From: Synergistaceae bacterium
GTDB taxonomy: Bacteria; Synergistota; Synergistia; Synergistales; Aminobacteriaceae
Assembly: GCA_031289165.1 (NCBI GenBank)
Contig: JAITPZ010000164.1
Coordinates: forward strand, 1-20,334
Direction of reading: 5' to 3'
Length of the DNA stretch: 20,334 bases
Of the stretch, positions 14,226-20,334 are shown piece by piece. A model generated the notes under the pieces. It worked only from the letters and a program-made list of their open reading frames with translations. It was not told where the DNA came from and made no database searches. Both the position numbers and the translations under genes were made by a program. How positions within the stretch are numbered: position 1 is the first letter of the stretch; the number at the start of each line of letters is the position of its first letter.

Positions 14226-15536
14226 ATGAGATATCTGTCCCATACCCCGGAAGATCTCCGGGAGATGATGGAGGCTGTCGGGATCAAAAAGATCGAGGAG
14301 CTGTTCGCGTCCATTCCCGCCGGCAGCAGGCGCGAGAGGGAAATCGCGATAGAGCCCCGCAGCGAGTGGGCGCTGATGCGCGAGATGGGCGAGATGGCCG
14401 GAGCAGACTGCCCCGGAGTCGCGTTCGTCGGCGCGGGTTCGTACAGCCACCACGTGCCCGCCCACATTCCCTATCTTTACTCGCGGTCGGAGTTCCAGAC
14501 TTCCTATACGCCCTACCAGCCCGAGGTCAGCCAGGGGACGCTCCAGGCGATTTTCGAGTTTCAGACCATGACCGCGAACCTGCTGGGCATGGAGGTCGCC
14601 AACGCGTCCATGTACGACGGGGCAAGCGCGCTTGCGGAGTCGGCGCTGATGGCGATCCGCGTCAAAAAGAGGCCGAAGGTGGCCTGTTCGCGCTTCAATC
14701 ACCCGCACTACGTTCAGGTGCTGGACACTTATTTCAGGCCGTCGGGGTTCAAGAGGGTCGAGCTGGGGGTTCTGCCCGACGGGCGCACGGACTACAGCAA
14801 GGTTCCGGACGACGTATCGGCCGTGATCGTGCAGTCTCCCAATTTTCTCGGGGTAATCGAGGATCTGGAGGCGGCGGCCAGGGCGGCGCATGACAGGGGC
14901 GCGTTGCTGGTGGTCTCCTTTGCCGAGGCTATGGCCTGGGGGCTTCTGAAGAGCCCCGGTTCTCAGGGGGCGGACATCGTCTGCGGCGAGGGAAAAAGTT
15001 TCGGGCTTTCCCAAAACTTCGGCGGCCCCGGCGTGGGGATGCTGGCCTGCAAAACGGAATTTGTCCGCACCACCCCCGGTCGTCTGGTGGGACAGACGGC
15101 AGACAGGGAGGGAAAGCGCTCCTTCGTCCTGACTCTGGCGGCTCGCGAACAGCATATTCGTCGCGAGAAAGCCGTGTCGAACATCTGCACGAACTCCGGA
15201 CACTGTGCGCTGGCCGCGGCGATGTACATGGCCACGGCGGGGAAGACGGGCCTGCGGCAGGTGGCGCGCCTGAATCACGACAAGGCCGCATATCTCAAAT
15301 CGGGGCTGGAAAAGGCGGGCTTCAGGCCTCTGTTCGACGCCCCGTTTTTCAACGAGTTCGCTCTGACCGCCCCGGACGGCTTCGAGTCCCGTCACGAGGC
15401 GCTGGCGCAAAAGGGCTTCATCGCCGGCCTGGGGCTCGAACGCTATTTCCCGGAGTACAAGGGAGCTTATCTGTTCTGCGCGACGGAAGTCCACACCAAA
15501 GACGTCATCGACGCGTTTCTTAAGGAGGTGGCATAA
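14226..15536 (+). CDS. gcvPA: Glycine decarboxylase subunit 1 (P protein, N-terminal half)
   Basis: With GcvPB this forms the PLP-dependent glycine decarboxylase that releases CO2 and loads the aminomethyl group onto GcvH. In many bacteria the P protein is split like this. The 436-residue product shows family segments: MRYLSHTPEDLREMM at the start, FVGAGSYSHHVPAHI, SEFQTSYTPYQPEVSQGTLQ, FEFQTMTANLLGMEVANAS and MYDGASALAES. GEGKSFGLSQNFGGPGVG and VGQTADREGKR follow, then NICTNSGHCALAAAMYM. ATG 14226 has AGGGGA 6 nt upstream; an earlier in-frame start at 14196 would add ten residues without a comparable site. The stop codon abuts the gcvPB ATG, so the two subunits are translationally coupled. 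Confidence 0.95.
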   Translation: MRYLSHTPEDLREMMEAVGIKKIEELFASIPAGSRREREIAIEPRSEWALMREMGEMAGADCPGVAFVGAGSYSHHVPAHIPYLYSRSEFQTSYTPYQPEVSQGTLQAIFEFQTMTANLLGMEVANASMYDGASALAESALMAIRVKKRPKVACSRFNHPHYVQVLDTYFRPSGFKRVELGVLPDGRTDYSKVPDDVSAVIVQSPNFLGVIEDLEAAARAAHDRGALLVVSFAEAMAWGLLKSPGSQGADIVCGEGKSFGLSQNFGGPGVGMLACKTEFVRTTPGRLVGQTADREGKRSFVLTLAAREQHIRREKAVSNICTNSGHCALAAAMYMATAGKTGLRQVARLNHDKAAYLKSGLEKAGFRPLFDAPFFNEFALTAPDGFESRHEALAQKGFIAGLGLERYFPEYKGAYLFCATEVHTKDVIDAFLKEVA

Positions 15537-17012
15537 ATGAGCCATTCTTCAAATTCTTTCAATCACTGCCCCGGCGCCAGAGGTCTGACCTTCAGGGAAT
15601 CGCTGTTGTGGGAGCGGAGCCGTGAGGGTCGTCTCGCCCTGAGCGTTCCCGAGCAGGACGTTCCCGAATCGAATCTGGACCCGAGCCTGGTGGGAGACGC
15701 TCCCGATCTTCCCGAGCTTTCCGAGGTCGATGTGGTCCGCCACTACACCCGGCTTTCCACGTGGAACTACGGCGTGGATACCGGCATGTATCCTCTGGGA
15801 TCCTGCACCATGAAATACAATCCCAAGGTCAACGAACAGGCCGCCGCTCTTCCGGGCTTCGCCGACCTGCATCCCATGATGCCGGAAAGCTGCGTTCAGG
15901 GCGCGCTGAAACTGATGTACGAACTGGAGCGGGATCTTCTGGAGATCACGGGGATGCACGCCGTGTCTCTGCAGCCCTCCGCCGGCGCTCAGGGCGAGCT
16001 GGCGGGCATGCTGATGATCCACGCGTACCACTCCAGCAAGGGAAAACAACGTCATAAAATCATCATGCCCGGCACAGCGCACGGAACCAATCCGGCTTCC
16101 GCTGCGCTCTGCGGCTACAAGCCCGTTCCGGTCGAGCTTTCGTCGGACGGGATCGTCACGCCCGATGCCATTCGGGCCCTTATGGACGAGGATACGGCGG
16201 GCATCATGATCACGAACCCGAACACGCTCGGAATTTTCGAAACCCACATCGCGGAAATATCGAAGATCATTCACGAGCGGGGGGGGCTGGTCTACGGTGA
16301 CGGCGCGAATATGAACGCACTGATGGGCTACGCCGATATCGAGAAAATGGGGATAGACGTGATGCACCTGAACGTGCACAAGACGTTTTCCACGCCGCAT
16401 GGCGGCGGAGGCCCCGGCGCGGGGCCCGTGGTGGTACGTGACATTCTGGAGCCGTTTCTGCCCGTGCCGCGGATCAAAAAGGAGGGCGACCGCTACAGGC
16501 TGGAGTCGAACGCGCCGCTTTCCATCGGGCGCCTGCACGCGTTCCTGGGCAATTTCTCGATCCTTGTCCGCGCCCTGTCCTTCATTCGCACCACTGGAAA
16601 GAACCTGAAGGACGTGACGGAACAGGCCGTGCTGAACGCGAACTATGTCAAGGCGAACCTGAAGGGCGTTTACAATCTGCCCTTCCCGCAGCCCAGTATG
16701 CACGAGTGCATTTTCAACGACGCCATTCAGCAGAAAAATGGCGTGACGACGCTGGACATCGCCAAGCGTCTGATCGACCTCGGGTATCACCCGCCCACAG
16801 TGTACTTCCCCCTTGTGGTGGATGGCGCCCTGATGATCGAGCCCACGGAGAGCGAGTCGAAAGACGAACTGGACGGCTTCATCGCGGCTATGAAGGCGAT
16901 TGCCGAAGAGGCGAAGAACAGCCCCGAGACGGTAAAGGCCGCGCCGGAGAATACGACGATCCAACGTCCGGACGAAGTTCAGGCCGCCCGCAGGCTAATA
17001 CTCAGGGGATAG
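15537..17012 (+). CDS. gcvPB: Glycine decarboxylase subunit 2 (P protein, C-terminal half)
   Basis: This is the catalytic, PLP-binding half of glycine decarboxylase. The 491-residue product carries the Schiff-base motif HLNVHKTFSTPHGGGGPGAG, with Lys282 as the PLP lysine. It also has STWNYGVDTGMYPLGSCTMK, SLQPSAGAQGELAGML, PGTAHGTNPASAALCGYK and MIEPTESESKDELDGFI. Its ATG follows the gcvPA stop directly. The ribosome binding site AAGGAGGTG (15522-15530) lies inside the end of gcvPA with 8-nt spacing, a close coupling that suits an equimolar heteromer. Length and motifs are standard for the split form. Confidence 0.96.
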   Translation: MSHSSNSFNHCPGARGLTFRESLLWERSREGRLALSVPEQDVPESNLDPSLVGDAPDLPELSEVDVVRHYTRLSTWNYGVDTGMYPLGSCTMKYNPKVNEQAAALPGFADLHPMMPESCVQGALKLMYELERDLLEITGMHAVSLQPSAGAQGELAGMLMIHAYHSSKGKQRHKIIMPGTAHGTNPASAALCGYKPVPVELSSDGIVTPDAIRALMDEDTAGIMITNPNTLGIFETHIAEISKIIHERGGLVYGDGANMNALMGYADIEKMGIDVMHLNVHKTFSTPHGGGGPGAGPVVVRDILEPFLPVPRIKKEGDRYRLESNAPLSIGRLHAFLGNFSILVRALSFIRTTGKNLKDVTEQAVLNANYVKANLKGVYNLPFPQPSMHECIFNDAIQQKNGVTTLDIAKRLIDLGYHPPTVYFPLVVDGALMIEPTESESKDELDGFIAAMKAIAEEAKNSPETVKAAPENTTIQRPDEVQAARRLILRG

Positions 17013-17027
17013 AATCGATCAGGGACT

Positions 17028-17078
17028 CCAGGGGGGCCAATGAGGACCAGGAGGGCCGAATGGGCCCTGCCCCCCTGG
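17028..17078. repeat. Large nested hairpin before lpd
   Basis: CCAGGGGGG (17028-17036) pairs perfectly with CCCCCCTGG (17070-17078), and inside AGGGCC (17052-17057) pairs with GGCCCT (17063-17068). It lies between gcvPB and lpd and ends about 9 bp before the lpd ribosome binding site. Its position echoes intergenic copies A and B, but the sequence differs, so I treat it as a separate element. No T-run follows, so it is more likely an mRNA stability or processing element than a terminator. Confidence 0.5.
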
Positions 17079-17102
17079 GTTTGAATAAGGGGAGGTTTTA
17101 TT

Positions 17103-18515
17103 TTGAACTCTGAAGAAAAGCGTAAGCGAATTGTCGTCATCGGCGCGGGACCGGGCGGGTATGTCGCGGCGGTGCGCGCCGCTCATCTGAGGGCGGCCGT
17201 TACGCTCATCGAAAAAAAAGCCATCGGCGGAACCTGCCTCAACGTGGGCTGTATTCCCACAAAGGTGCTGCTTCACTCGGCGGAACTCCTGACCGCCGTC
17301 AGGTCCGAGGCGAAGCGGATCGGGGTTCTTGTGGATAACCCGCGCCTCGACTGGGGCGCCCTCATGAAGCGCAAAATCATGACCGTCTCGCGCCTCGCGA
17401 CGGGGACGCTCGGCCTCGTCAAAAGCAGCGGCGTCGAGTATGTCGAGGGAGAGGCCGTCCTGAGGAGCCCCACTTCCGTAGAGGTCGGAGGGCGAACGAT
17501 CGGGGCGGACGCGATCGTCATCGCGACGGGATCGGTGCCCGACGTTCCCGACACGCCCGGCTTCGATCTCGAAGGTGTCGTCACCAGCGACGAGGCGCTC
17601 TCCTTCGAGGCGCTGCCCGCGTCCATAGCCATATCCGGAGGAGGAGTCATCGGCATGGAGTTCGCCTCCGCCTTCGCCTCGTTCGGCGCGCGGGTGACGG
17701 TGATCGTCACGTCGCCAGAAATTTTGCGCAGCGTGGACCCCGATGCCGCAGTGATTCTGCGAAAGACGCTGGAGAAGAAAGGAGTGACGTTCTGCACGGG
17801 CAGCACCATCGCCGGCGTGACGAAAGACGCTGACGGGCTGCGGATTTCGATGGAGTCCGCGGCGGGAACGAAAGAGGTTGTGGCTGAAAAACTCCTGGTC
17901 GCCAAGGGGAGAAAACCCTTTACGAAGAACCTCGGGATCGAGAACCTGGGCGTCAAAACCGAGCGGGGGCGCATCCTGACGGACCTCCATATGGAGACGA
18001 ACGTGAAGGGCGTCTATGCCGTCGGGGACTGCGTCAACTCTTACATGCTGGCGCACGTGGCTTCGCGGGAGGGCGAGGTCGCCGTGGAGCACATCATGGG
18101 ACACGACTCGAACATGGACTACACGACGACGCCGGGTTGTATCTACACGTCTCCGGAGATCGCGTATGTCGGGATGAGCGAGCGCGAGGCCGAAAAGAAG
18201 GGACATAAAATCGCGGTTGGCAGCTTCTCCCTGGCGACGAATGGCAAGAGCATGATCACGGGCGACAACGGCGGCATGATGAAGGTCGTCGCCGATGCGG
18301 ATACGAAAAAGATCCTTGGCGTCCTGATGGTCGGTGGTCCCGCGACGGACATGATCGCCGAAGCCGCTCTGGCGCTTCACTTCGGCGCGACGCCGGAGGA
18401 TCTCGTCCGGACCATCCACGCCCACCCCACGGTCTCCGAGGCCACGGCTGAGGCCGCGGGAAACGTCTTCGGCCTGTCGATTCACACGCTGAACAGGCAG
18501 GCCGGAAATGCCTGA
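17103..18515 (+). CDS. lpd: Dihydrolipoyl dehydrogenase (glycine cleavage L protein)
   Basis: This FAD flavoprotein reoxidises the dihydrolipoyl arm of GcvH and passes electrons to NAD+. The 470-residue product has the N-terminal FAD motif VVIGAGPGGYVAAVRAAHL and the redox-active disulfide in GGTCLNVGCIPTK (Cys45 and Cys50). It continues with ATGSVPDVPDTPG, the NAD-binding GGGVIGMEFASAFASFG and YAVGDCVNSYMLAHVASREG. The C-terminal catalytic HAHPTVSEATAEAAG carries the His-Glu pair. No N-terminal lipoyl domain is present. The start is TTG at 17103 with a strong AAGGGGAGG (17087-17095) 7 nt upstream; no ATG fits. It lies 90 bp after gcvPB and is best read as the dedicated L protein of this operon. 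Confidence 0.95.
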   Translation: MNSEEKRKRIVVIGAGPGGYVAAVRAAHLRAAVTLIEKKAIGGTCLNVGCIPTKVLLHSAELLTAVRSEAKRIGVLVDNPRLDWGALMKRKIMTVSRLATGTLGLVKSSGVEYVEGEAVLRSPTSVEVGGRTIGADAIVIATGSVPDVPDTPGFDLEGVVTSDEALSFEALPASIAISGGGVIGMEFASAFASFGARVTVIVTSPEILRSVDPDAAVILRKTLEKKGVTFCTGSTIAGVTKDADGLRISMESAAGTKEVVAEKLLVAKGRKPFTKNLGIENLGVKTERGRILTDLHMETNVKGVYAVGDCVNSYMLAHVASREGEVAVEHIMGHDSNMDYTTTPGCIYTSPEIAYVGMSEREAEKKGHKIAVGSFSLATNGKSMITGDNGGMMKVVADADTKKILGVLMVGGPATDMIAEAALALHFGATPEDLVRTIHAHPTVSEATAEAAGNVFGLSIHTLNRQAGNA

Positions 18516-18524
18516 TGGCAAACT

Positions 18525-18779
18525 ATGTTCAGGGATGCTGAGGCACTGTCGACCAATTCCAGTCGTGCCCCATCTTCCGACAGCCCCGGGGTTAAAGCAA
18601 AACGTAAAGACAGGCAGGAATCGAGCTGCTCCAACACCGGACACAAAAGGCCGAAGGAGTGTACTCACTGCGGAGCGCCTCTGGAAGCATGTTCGGACCC
18701 GGAACCTTATCGCCGCCAAAAATTTGAAATCGAAATCACCCGTCGTGTTACAGAATATCGTAAGCACCGACTGAATTGA
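18525..18779 (+). pseudogene. IS66-family transposase relic (N-terminal fragment)
   Basis: An 84-codon frame carries two landmarks of the N-terminal part of IS66-type transposases. The first is the Ser-rich STNSSRAPSSD motif. The second is a zinc-finger-like CTHCGAPLEA followed by RRQKFEIEITRRVTEYRKHR, the usual layout of the IS66 zinc-finger domain. The linker between them is shorter than normal. The frame stops exactly where a second Cys pair should follow, and the whole catalytic domain is missing. It is therefore a decayed fragment of an insertion sequence. No terminal inverted repeats or target duplication could be recognised. It separates the gcv operon from the Rrf2 gene. Confidence 0.72.
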
Positions 18780-18826
18780 AAGGCTTCGGGGCGTCGTTTC
18801 GTTTTTCATGTCGACCCCTGCCCCGA

Positions 18827-18855
18827 TTGTAGAATCCTTATCGGGATGATAGGAT
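18827..18855 (+). promoter_or_regulatory. Promoter candidate for the Rrf2-family gene
   Basis: TTGTAG (18827-18832), a 17-bp spacer and TAGGAT (18850-18855) give a fair sigma-70 match 40 bp before the ATG. GATAAT at 18853-18858 is an alternative -10. Rrf2 regulators often repress their own genes, but no clear operator could be recognised here. Confidence 0.45.
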
Positions 18856-18894
18856 AATACAGACGATAAAATGTTACGGCCTGGAGGGAGCGTC

Positions 18895-19335
18895 ATGAAG
18901 ATATCGACGAAGGGAAGATATGCCCTGCGAATGCTGCTGGACCTGGCGGAACATGAGGATGAGGGTTACGTTTCGCTGAAGGACGTCGCGGAAAGACAGG
19001 GTATTTCCAAAAACTACCTGGAGCAGATCATCACGCTTTTGAAAAACACCGACATGCTGAAGACCACGCGGGGATCTCAGGGAGGATATAAGTTGGCGAA
19101 GCTGCCCGAGCAGTACACGGTCGGCGATATTCTGCGCATAACGGAGGGCAATCTCGCCCCCGTGGCCTGTCTGGTCGATGATGTCAATATGTGTCAGCGA
19201 AACCTGTTCTGTATGACTTTGGACGTCTGGCGCGGGCTTGGGAAGGTCATAGAAAACTATCTGGACGGCATCACCCTGCAGGACATCCTGGACAAATACC
19301 ACAACCGCGACGTCGGAGATCAGTATTACATATAA
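18895..19335 (+). CDS. Rrf2-family transcriptional regulator (IscR/CymR type)
   Basis: The 146-residue product is a winged-helix DNA-binding protein. It begins with the family hallmark MKISTKGRYALRMLLDLAEH. The helix-turn-helix spans about residues 26-58 (LKDVAERQGISKNYLEQIITLLKNTDML), and the wing has TTRGSQGGYKLAK. Cys92, Cys100 and Cys106 form a C-x7-C-x5-C cluster like that which holds a [2Fe-2S] cluster in IscR-type members, so it may sense Fe-S status, redox state or cysteine supply. Cysteine-lacking relatives such as CymR control cysteine genes. ATG 18895 has GGAGG 7 nt upstream. It precedes cysK by 393 bp, in the same orientation, and an operator-like site lies in that gap. Regulation of cysK is thus a reasonable inference. 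Confidence 0.9.
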   Translation: MKISTKGRYALRMLLDLAEHEDEGYVSLKDVAERQGISKNYLEQIITLLKNTDMLKTTRGSQGGYKLAKLPEQYTVGDILRITEGNLAPVACLVDDVNMCQRNLFCMTLDVWRGLGKVIENYLDGITLQDILDKYHNRDVGDQYYI

Positions 19336-19387
19336 CCCCTGCCCGTCACGAAATCCGAACCAAAAGCTCGGCTTGAGTTTAATTGTG

Positions 19388-19413
19388 AAATTCAATCTGA
19401 AAATTCAATCTGA
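19388..19413. repeat. 13-bp tandem direct repeat
   Basis: AAATTCAATCTGA occurs twice head to tail (19388-19400 and 19401-19413) with no mismatch. It ends 10 bp before the -35 box at 19424, a position suited to an activator or an AT-rich UP element. It could also be a simple slippage duplication. Confidence 0.6.
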
Positions 19414-19438
19414 GTGCCCGCTATTGACAGAGGGCACT
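19413..19438. promoter_or_regulatory. Inverted repeat enclosing the cysK -35 box
   Basis: AGTGCCC (19413-19419) and GGGCACT (19432-19438) are exact complements separated by 12 bp, and the -35 hexamer TTGACA lies between them. As DNA it may be a regulator-binding site. As RNA it would be a 7-bp hairpin after the Rrf2 gene, but without a T-run. Confidence 0.45.
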
Positions 19439-19452
19439 TCAGGTTCTAATAT
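19424..19452 (+). promoter_or_regulatory. Strong promoter for cysK with long leader
   Basis: A perfect -35 TTGACA (19424-19429), an ideal 17-bp spacer and a -10 TAATAT (19447-19452) form the best promoter in the window. Transcription would begin near 19459, giving a leader of about 270 nt before the cysK ATG. That leader includes the whole Cys-rich upstream ORF. A weaker extended -10 (TGCTATACG, 19698-19706) close to cysK could give a leader-free transcript. Confidence 0.7.
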
Positions 19453-19468
19453 ACCCAACTAAATATAT
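19449..19468. promoter_or_regulatory. Operator-like site over the cysK -10
   Basis: ATATA (19449-19453) and TATAT (19464-19468) form an inverted repeat around a 10-bp centre. Within it, ATACCCAACTAAAT (19451-19464) agrees with the left half of the IscR type 1 consensus (ATA-S-YY-GACT-R-WWW) at nearly every position. The right half is not conserved. It overlaps the -10 and the start of transcription, ideal for repression by the Rrf2-family protein encoded directly upstream. Assignment to that regulator is inference. Confidence 0.4.
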
Positions 19469-19576
19469 CAGATTTACATGTGATATTGTCCTTCCTGTTC
19501 GGCTCGTTTGCTGTTCAGTTCTTTTTGAATTGGATGGGATTTATTGAATTGATTTTGTTGATCGAGGGGTGACGGT

Positions 19577-19687
19577 GTGCGCGATTTTCTGCAAAAAATG
19601 TTGATTTCGGAAGATAGCAGTGGACGGATGTGTTGCCGTTACCTTTGTTGTTGGTTTATCGGCGAAGCGGGCGTCGCTCTTCGTTAA
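19577..19687 (+). CDS. Cysteine-rich leader peptide upstream of cysK
   Basis: A 36-codon ORF starts at GTG 19577 with GAGGGGTGA (19564-19572) at normal spacing and ends at TAA 41 bp before the cysK ATG. The peptide begins MRDFLQKMLISEDSSGRM and then has CCRYLCCW, with Cys19, Cys20, Cys24 and Cys25 encoded by TGT TGC and TGT TGT. Cysteine is rare, so four in 36 residues directly before a cysteine synthase gene is notable. Cys-rich upstream ORFs acting as cysteine attenuators are known from mycobacteria; a similar role is proposed here. The peptide itself matches no family I know. A chance ORF cannot be excluded. Confidence 0.5.
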   Translation: MRDFLQKMLISEDSSGRMCCRYLCCWFIGEAGVALR

Positions 19688-19717
19688 TTTTCAGTAATGC
19701 TATACGACAGACAAAGG
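19642..19717 (+). promoter_or_regulatory. Anti-SD/SD pairing: candidate cysK translational switch
   Basis: CCTTTGT (19642-19648), which lies in the Cys codon cluster of the leader ORF (Tyr22-Leu23-Cys24), is exactly complementary to ACAAAGG (19711-19717), the 5' part of the cysK ribosome binding site; a G-U pair extends it. A competing local hairpin joins CGAAG (19663-19667) with CTTCG (19679-19683), followed by TTAATTTT. A ribosome halted at Cys19-Cys20 would cover 19642-19648 and free the cysK site, whereas completed translation would let the pairing close. Complementarity is visible; the mechanism is inferred. Confidence 0.4.
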
Positions 19718-19728
19718 AGATCGTTCTC

Positions 19729-20334
19729 ATGCCAGTATATTCAAAGATCACGGATTTGATCGGCAGGACCCCGTTGCTTGAGCTGGCGGGCTATAAGACG
19801 AAACACAACCTTTCCGCGAAAATTCTCGGGAAGCTCGAGTACTTCAATCCGGCGGGGAGCGTGAAGGACCGCATCGCCAAGTCGATGATCGAGGACGCGG
19901 AGGCGAAGGGGCTTCTGAAGCCGAACGCGGTCATTATCGAACCTACCAGCGGGAACACGGGCATCGGACTTGCCGCAGTCGCGGCGGCGCGCGGGTACAG
20001 AATCATCCTGACCATGCCGGAAACCATGAGCGTCGAGCGCCGCAATCTCCTGAAAGCCTATGGCGCGGAGCTGGTGCTTACGGAGGGCGCGAAGGGAATG
20101 AAGGGCGCGATAGCGAAGGCCGACGAGCTGGCCAAAGAGACCCCGGGCAGTTTCATTCCCGGTCAGTTTGTCAACCCGGCCAACCCCACCGTCCACTACG
20201 AGACGACGGGGCCGGAAATCTGGGAGGACACGGGGGGCAACGTGGACGTTTTCATCTCCGGCATCGGCACGGGCGGCACGATCACGGGGGCGGGGAAGTA
20301 CCTGAAGTCGAAAAATCCGTCCGTCAAAATCGTG
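19729..20334 (+). CDS. cysK: Cysteine synthase A (O-acetylserine sulfhydrylase), 3' end outside window
   Basis: CysK joins sulfide with O-acetylserine to make cysteine. The visible 202 residues begin MPVYSKITDLIGRTPLLEL. They contain the PLP-lysine motif NPAGSVKDRIA with Lys46, the substrate loop EPTSGNTGIGLA, and the phosphate-binding GIGTGGTITGAGKYLK. Family proteins are about 300-310 residues, so roughly a third lies beyond the window edge. ATG 19729 has AAAGGAG (19713-19719) 9 nt upstream. It is preceded by a long leader with a Cys-rich ORF and by an Rrf2-family regulator gene, suggesting control by cysteine or sulfur status. Confidence 0.95.
   Translation, partial: MPVYSKITDLIGRTPLLELAGYKTKHNLSAKILGKLEYFNPAGSVKDRIAKSMIEDAEAKGLLKPNAVIIEPTSGNTGIGLAAVAAARGYRIILTMPETMSVERRNLLKAYGAELVLTEGAKGMKGAIAKADELAKETPGSFIPGQFVNPANPTVHYETTGPEIWEDTGGNVDVFISGIGTGGTITGAGKYLKSKNPSVKIV

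Larger units (their letters stand above)
19336..19728. other. Long cysK upstream region with stacked control signals
   Basis: This 393-bp gap holds, in order, a 13-bp tandem repeat, an inverted repeat around a perfect -35 box, a -10 overlapped by an operator-like sequence, a short Cys-rich ORF, a small hairpin and the cysK ribosome binding site. The AATTCAA motif or its complement recurs at 19389, 19402, 19525 and 19543. No terminator with a proper T-run follows the Rrf2 gene; the inverted repeat at 19413-19438 is the nearest candidate. Confidence 0.6.

Noticed and set aside
1..20334. CRISPR array, tRNA or rRNA genes, phage genes, intact insertion sequence
   Set aside because: No regularly spaced direct repeats, cloverleaf or rRNA core sequences, phage structural genes or complete transposase were seen on either strand.

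Overview
This is a GC-rich chromosomal window. Most genes lie on the + strand, with one minus-strand gene inside an AT-richer island. The content suggests a member of the Synergistota or a similar anaerobic amino-acid fermenter. The clues are an ornithine-racemase-like enzyme, a complete glycine cleavage operon with a split P protein and its own L protein, and a pyrophosphate-driven membrane ion pump. This taxonomic call is an inference from gene content and protein character; no 16S or other decisive marker is present.

Layout. 1-496 has no convincing gene but holds several inverted repeats. 497-820 is a small membrane-anchored coiled-coil protein. 1114-4260 is mfd (transcription-repair coupling factor). 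4354-5457 is an ornithine-racemase-like PLP enzyme. 5543-6709 is an AI-2E/PerM-family membrane protein. 6834-8903 is a K+-dependent-type membrane pyrophosphatase (hppA). 9102-10865 is DNA primase (dnaG). 10866-12441 is AT-richer, with one minus-strand Sel1-repeat gene (11291-11809), a candidate structured RNA just after dnaG, and a leader-like region before the glycine cleavage genes. 12442-18515 is gcvT-gcvH-gcvPA-gcvPB-lpd. 18525-18779 is a relic of an IS66-type transposase. 18895-19335 is an Rrf2-family regulator with three cysteines placed as in Fe-S members. 19729 to the window end is the first part of cysK.

How the genes work together. GcvT, GcvH, GcvPA/GcvPB and Lpd form a complete glycine decarboxylase system. 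Rrf2-cysK looks like a sulfur/cysteine module. The most interesting region is the 393 bp between them. It holds a near-consensus promoter (19424-19452) and an inverted repeat resembling half of an IscR-type operator over its -10 (19449-19468). It also holds a 36-codon upstream ORF with a good ribosome binding site and a Cys-Cys-x3-Cys-Cys cluster (19577-19687). Within that cluster lies a 7-nt segment exactly complementary to the cysK ribosome binding site. Together these read as an unannotated cysteine-sensing translational attenuator.

Other points of interest are two copies of a hairpin-bearing intergenic repeat (after mfd and after gcvT), a different large hairpin before lpd, and the absence of rpoD directly after dnaG.
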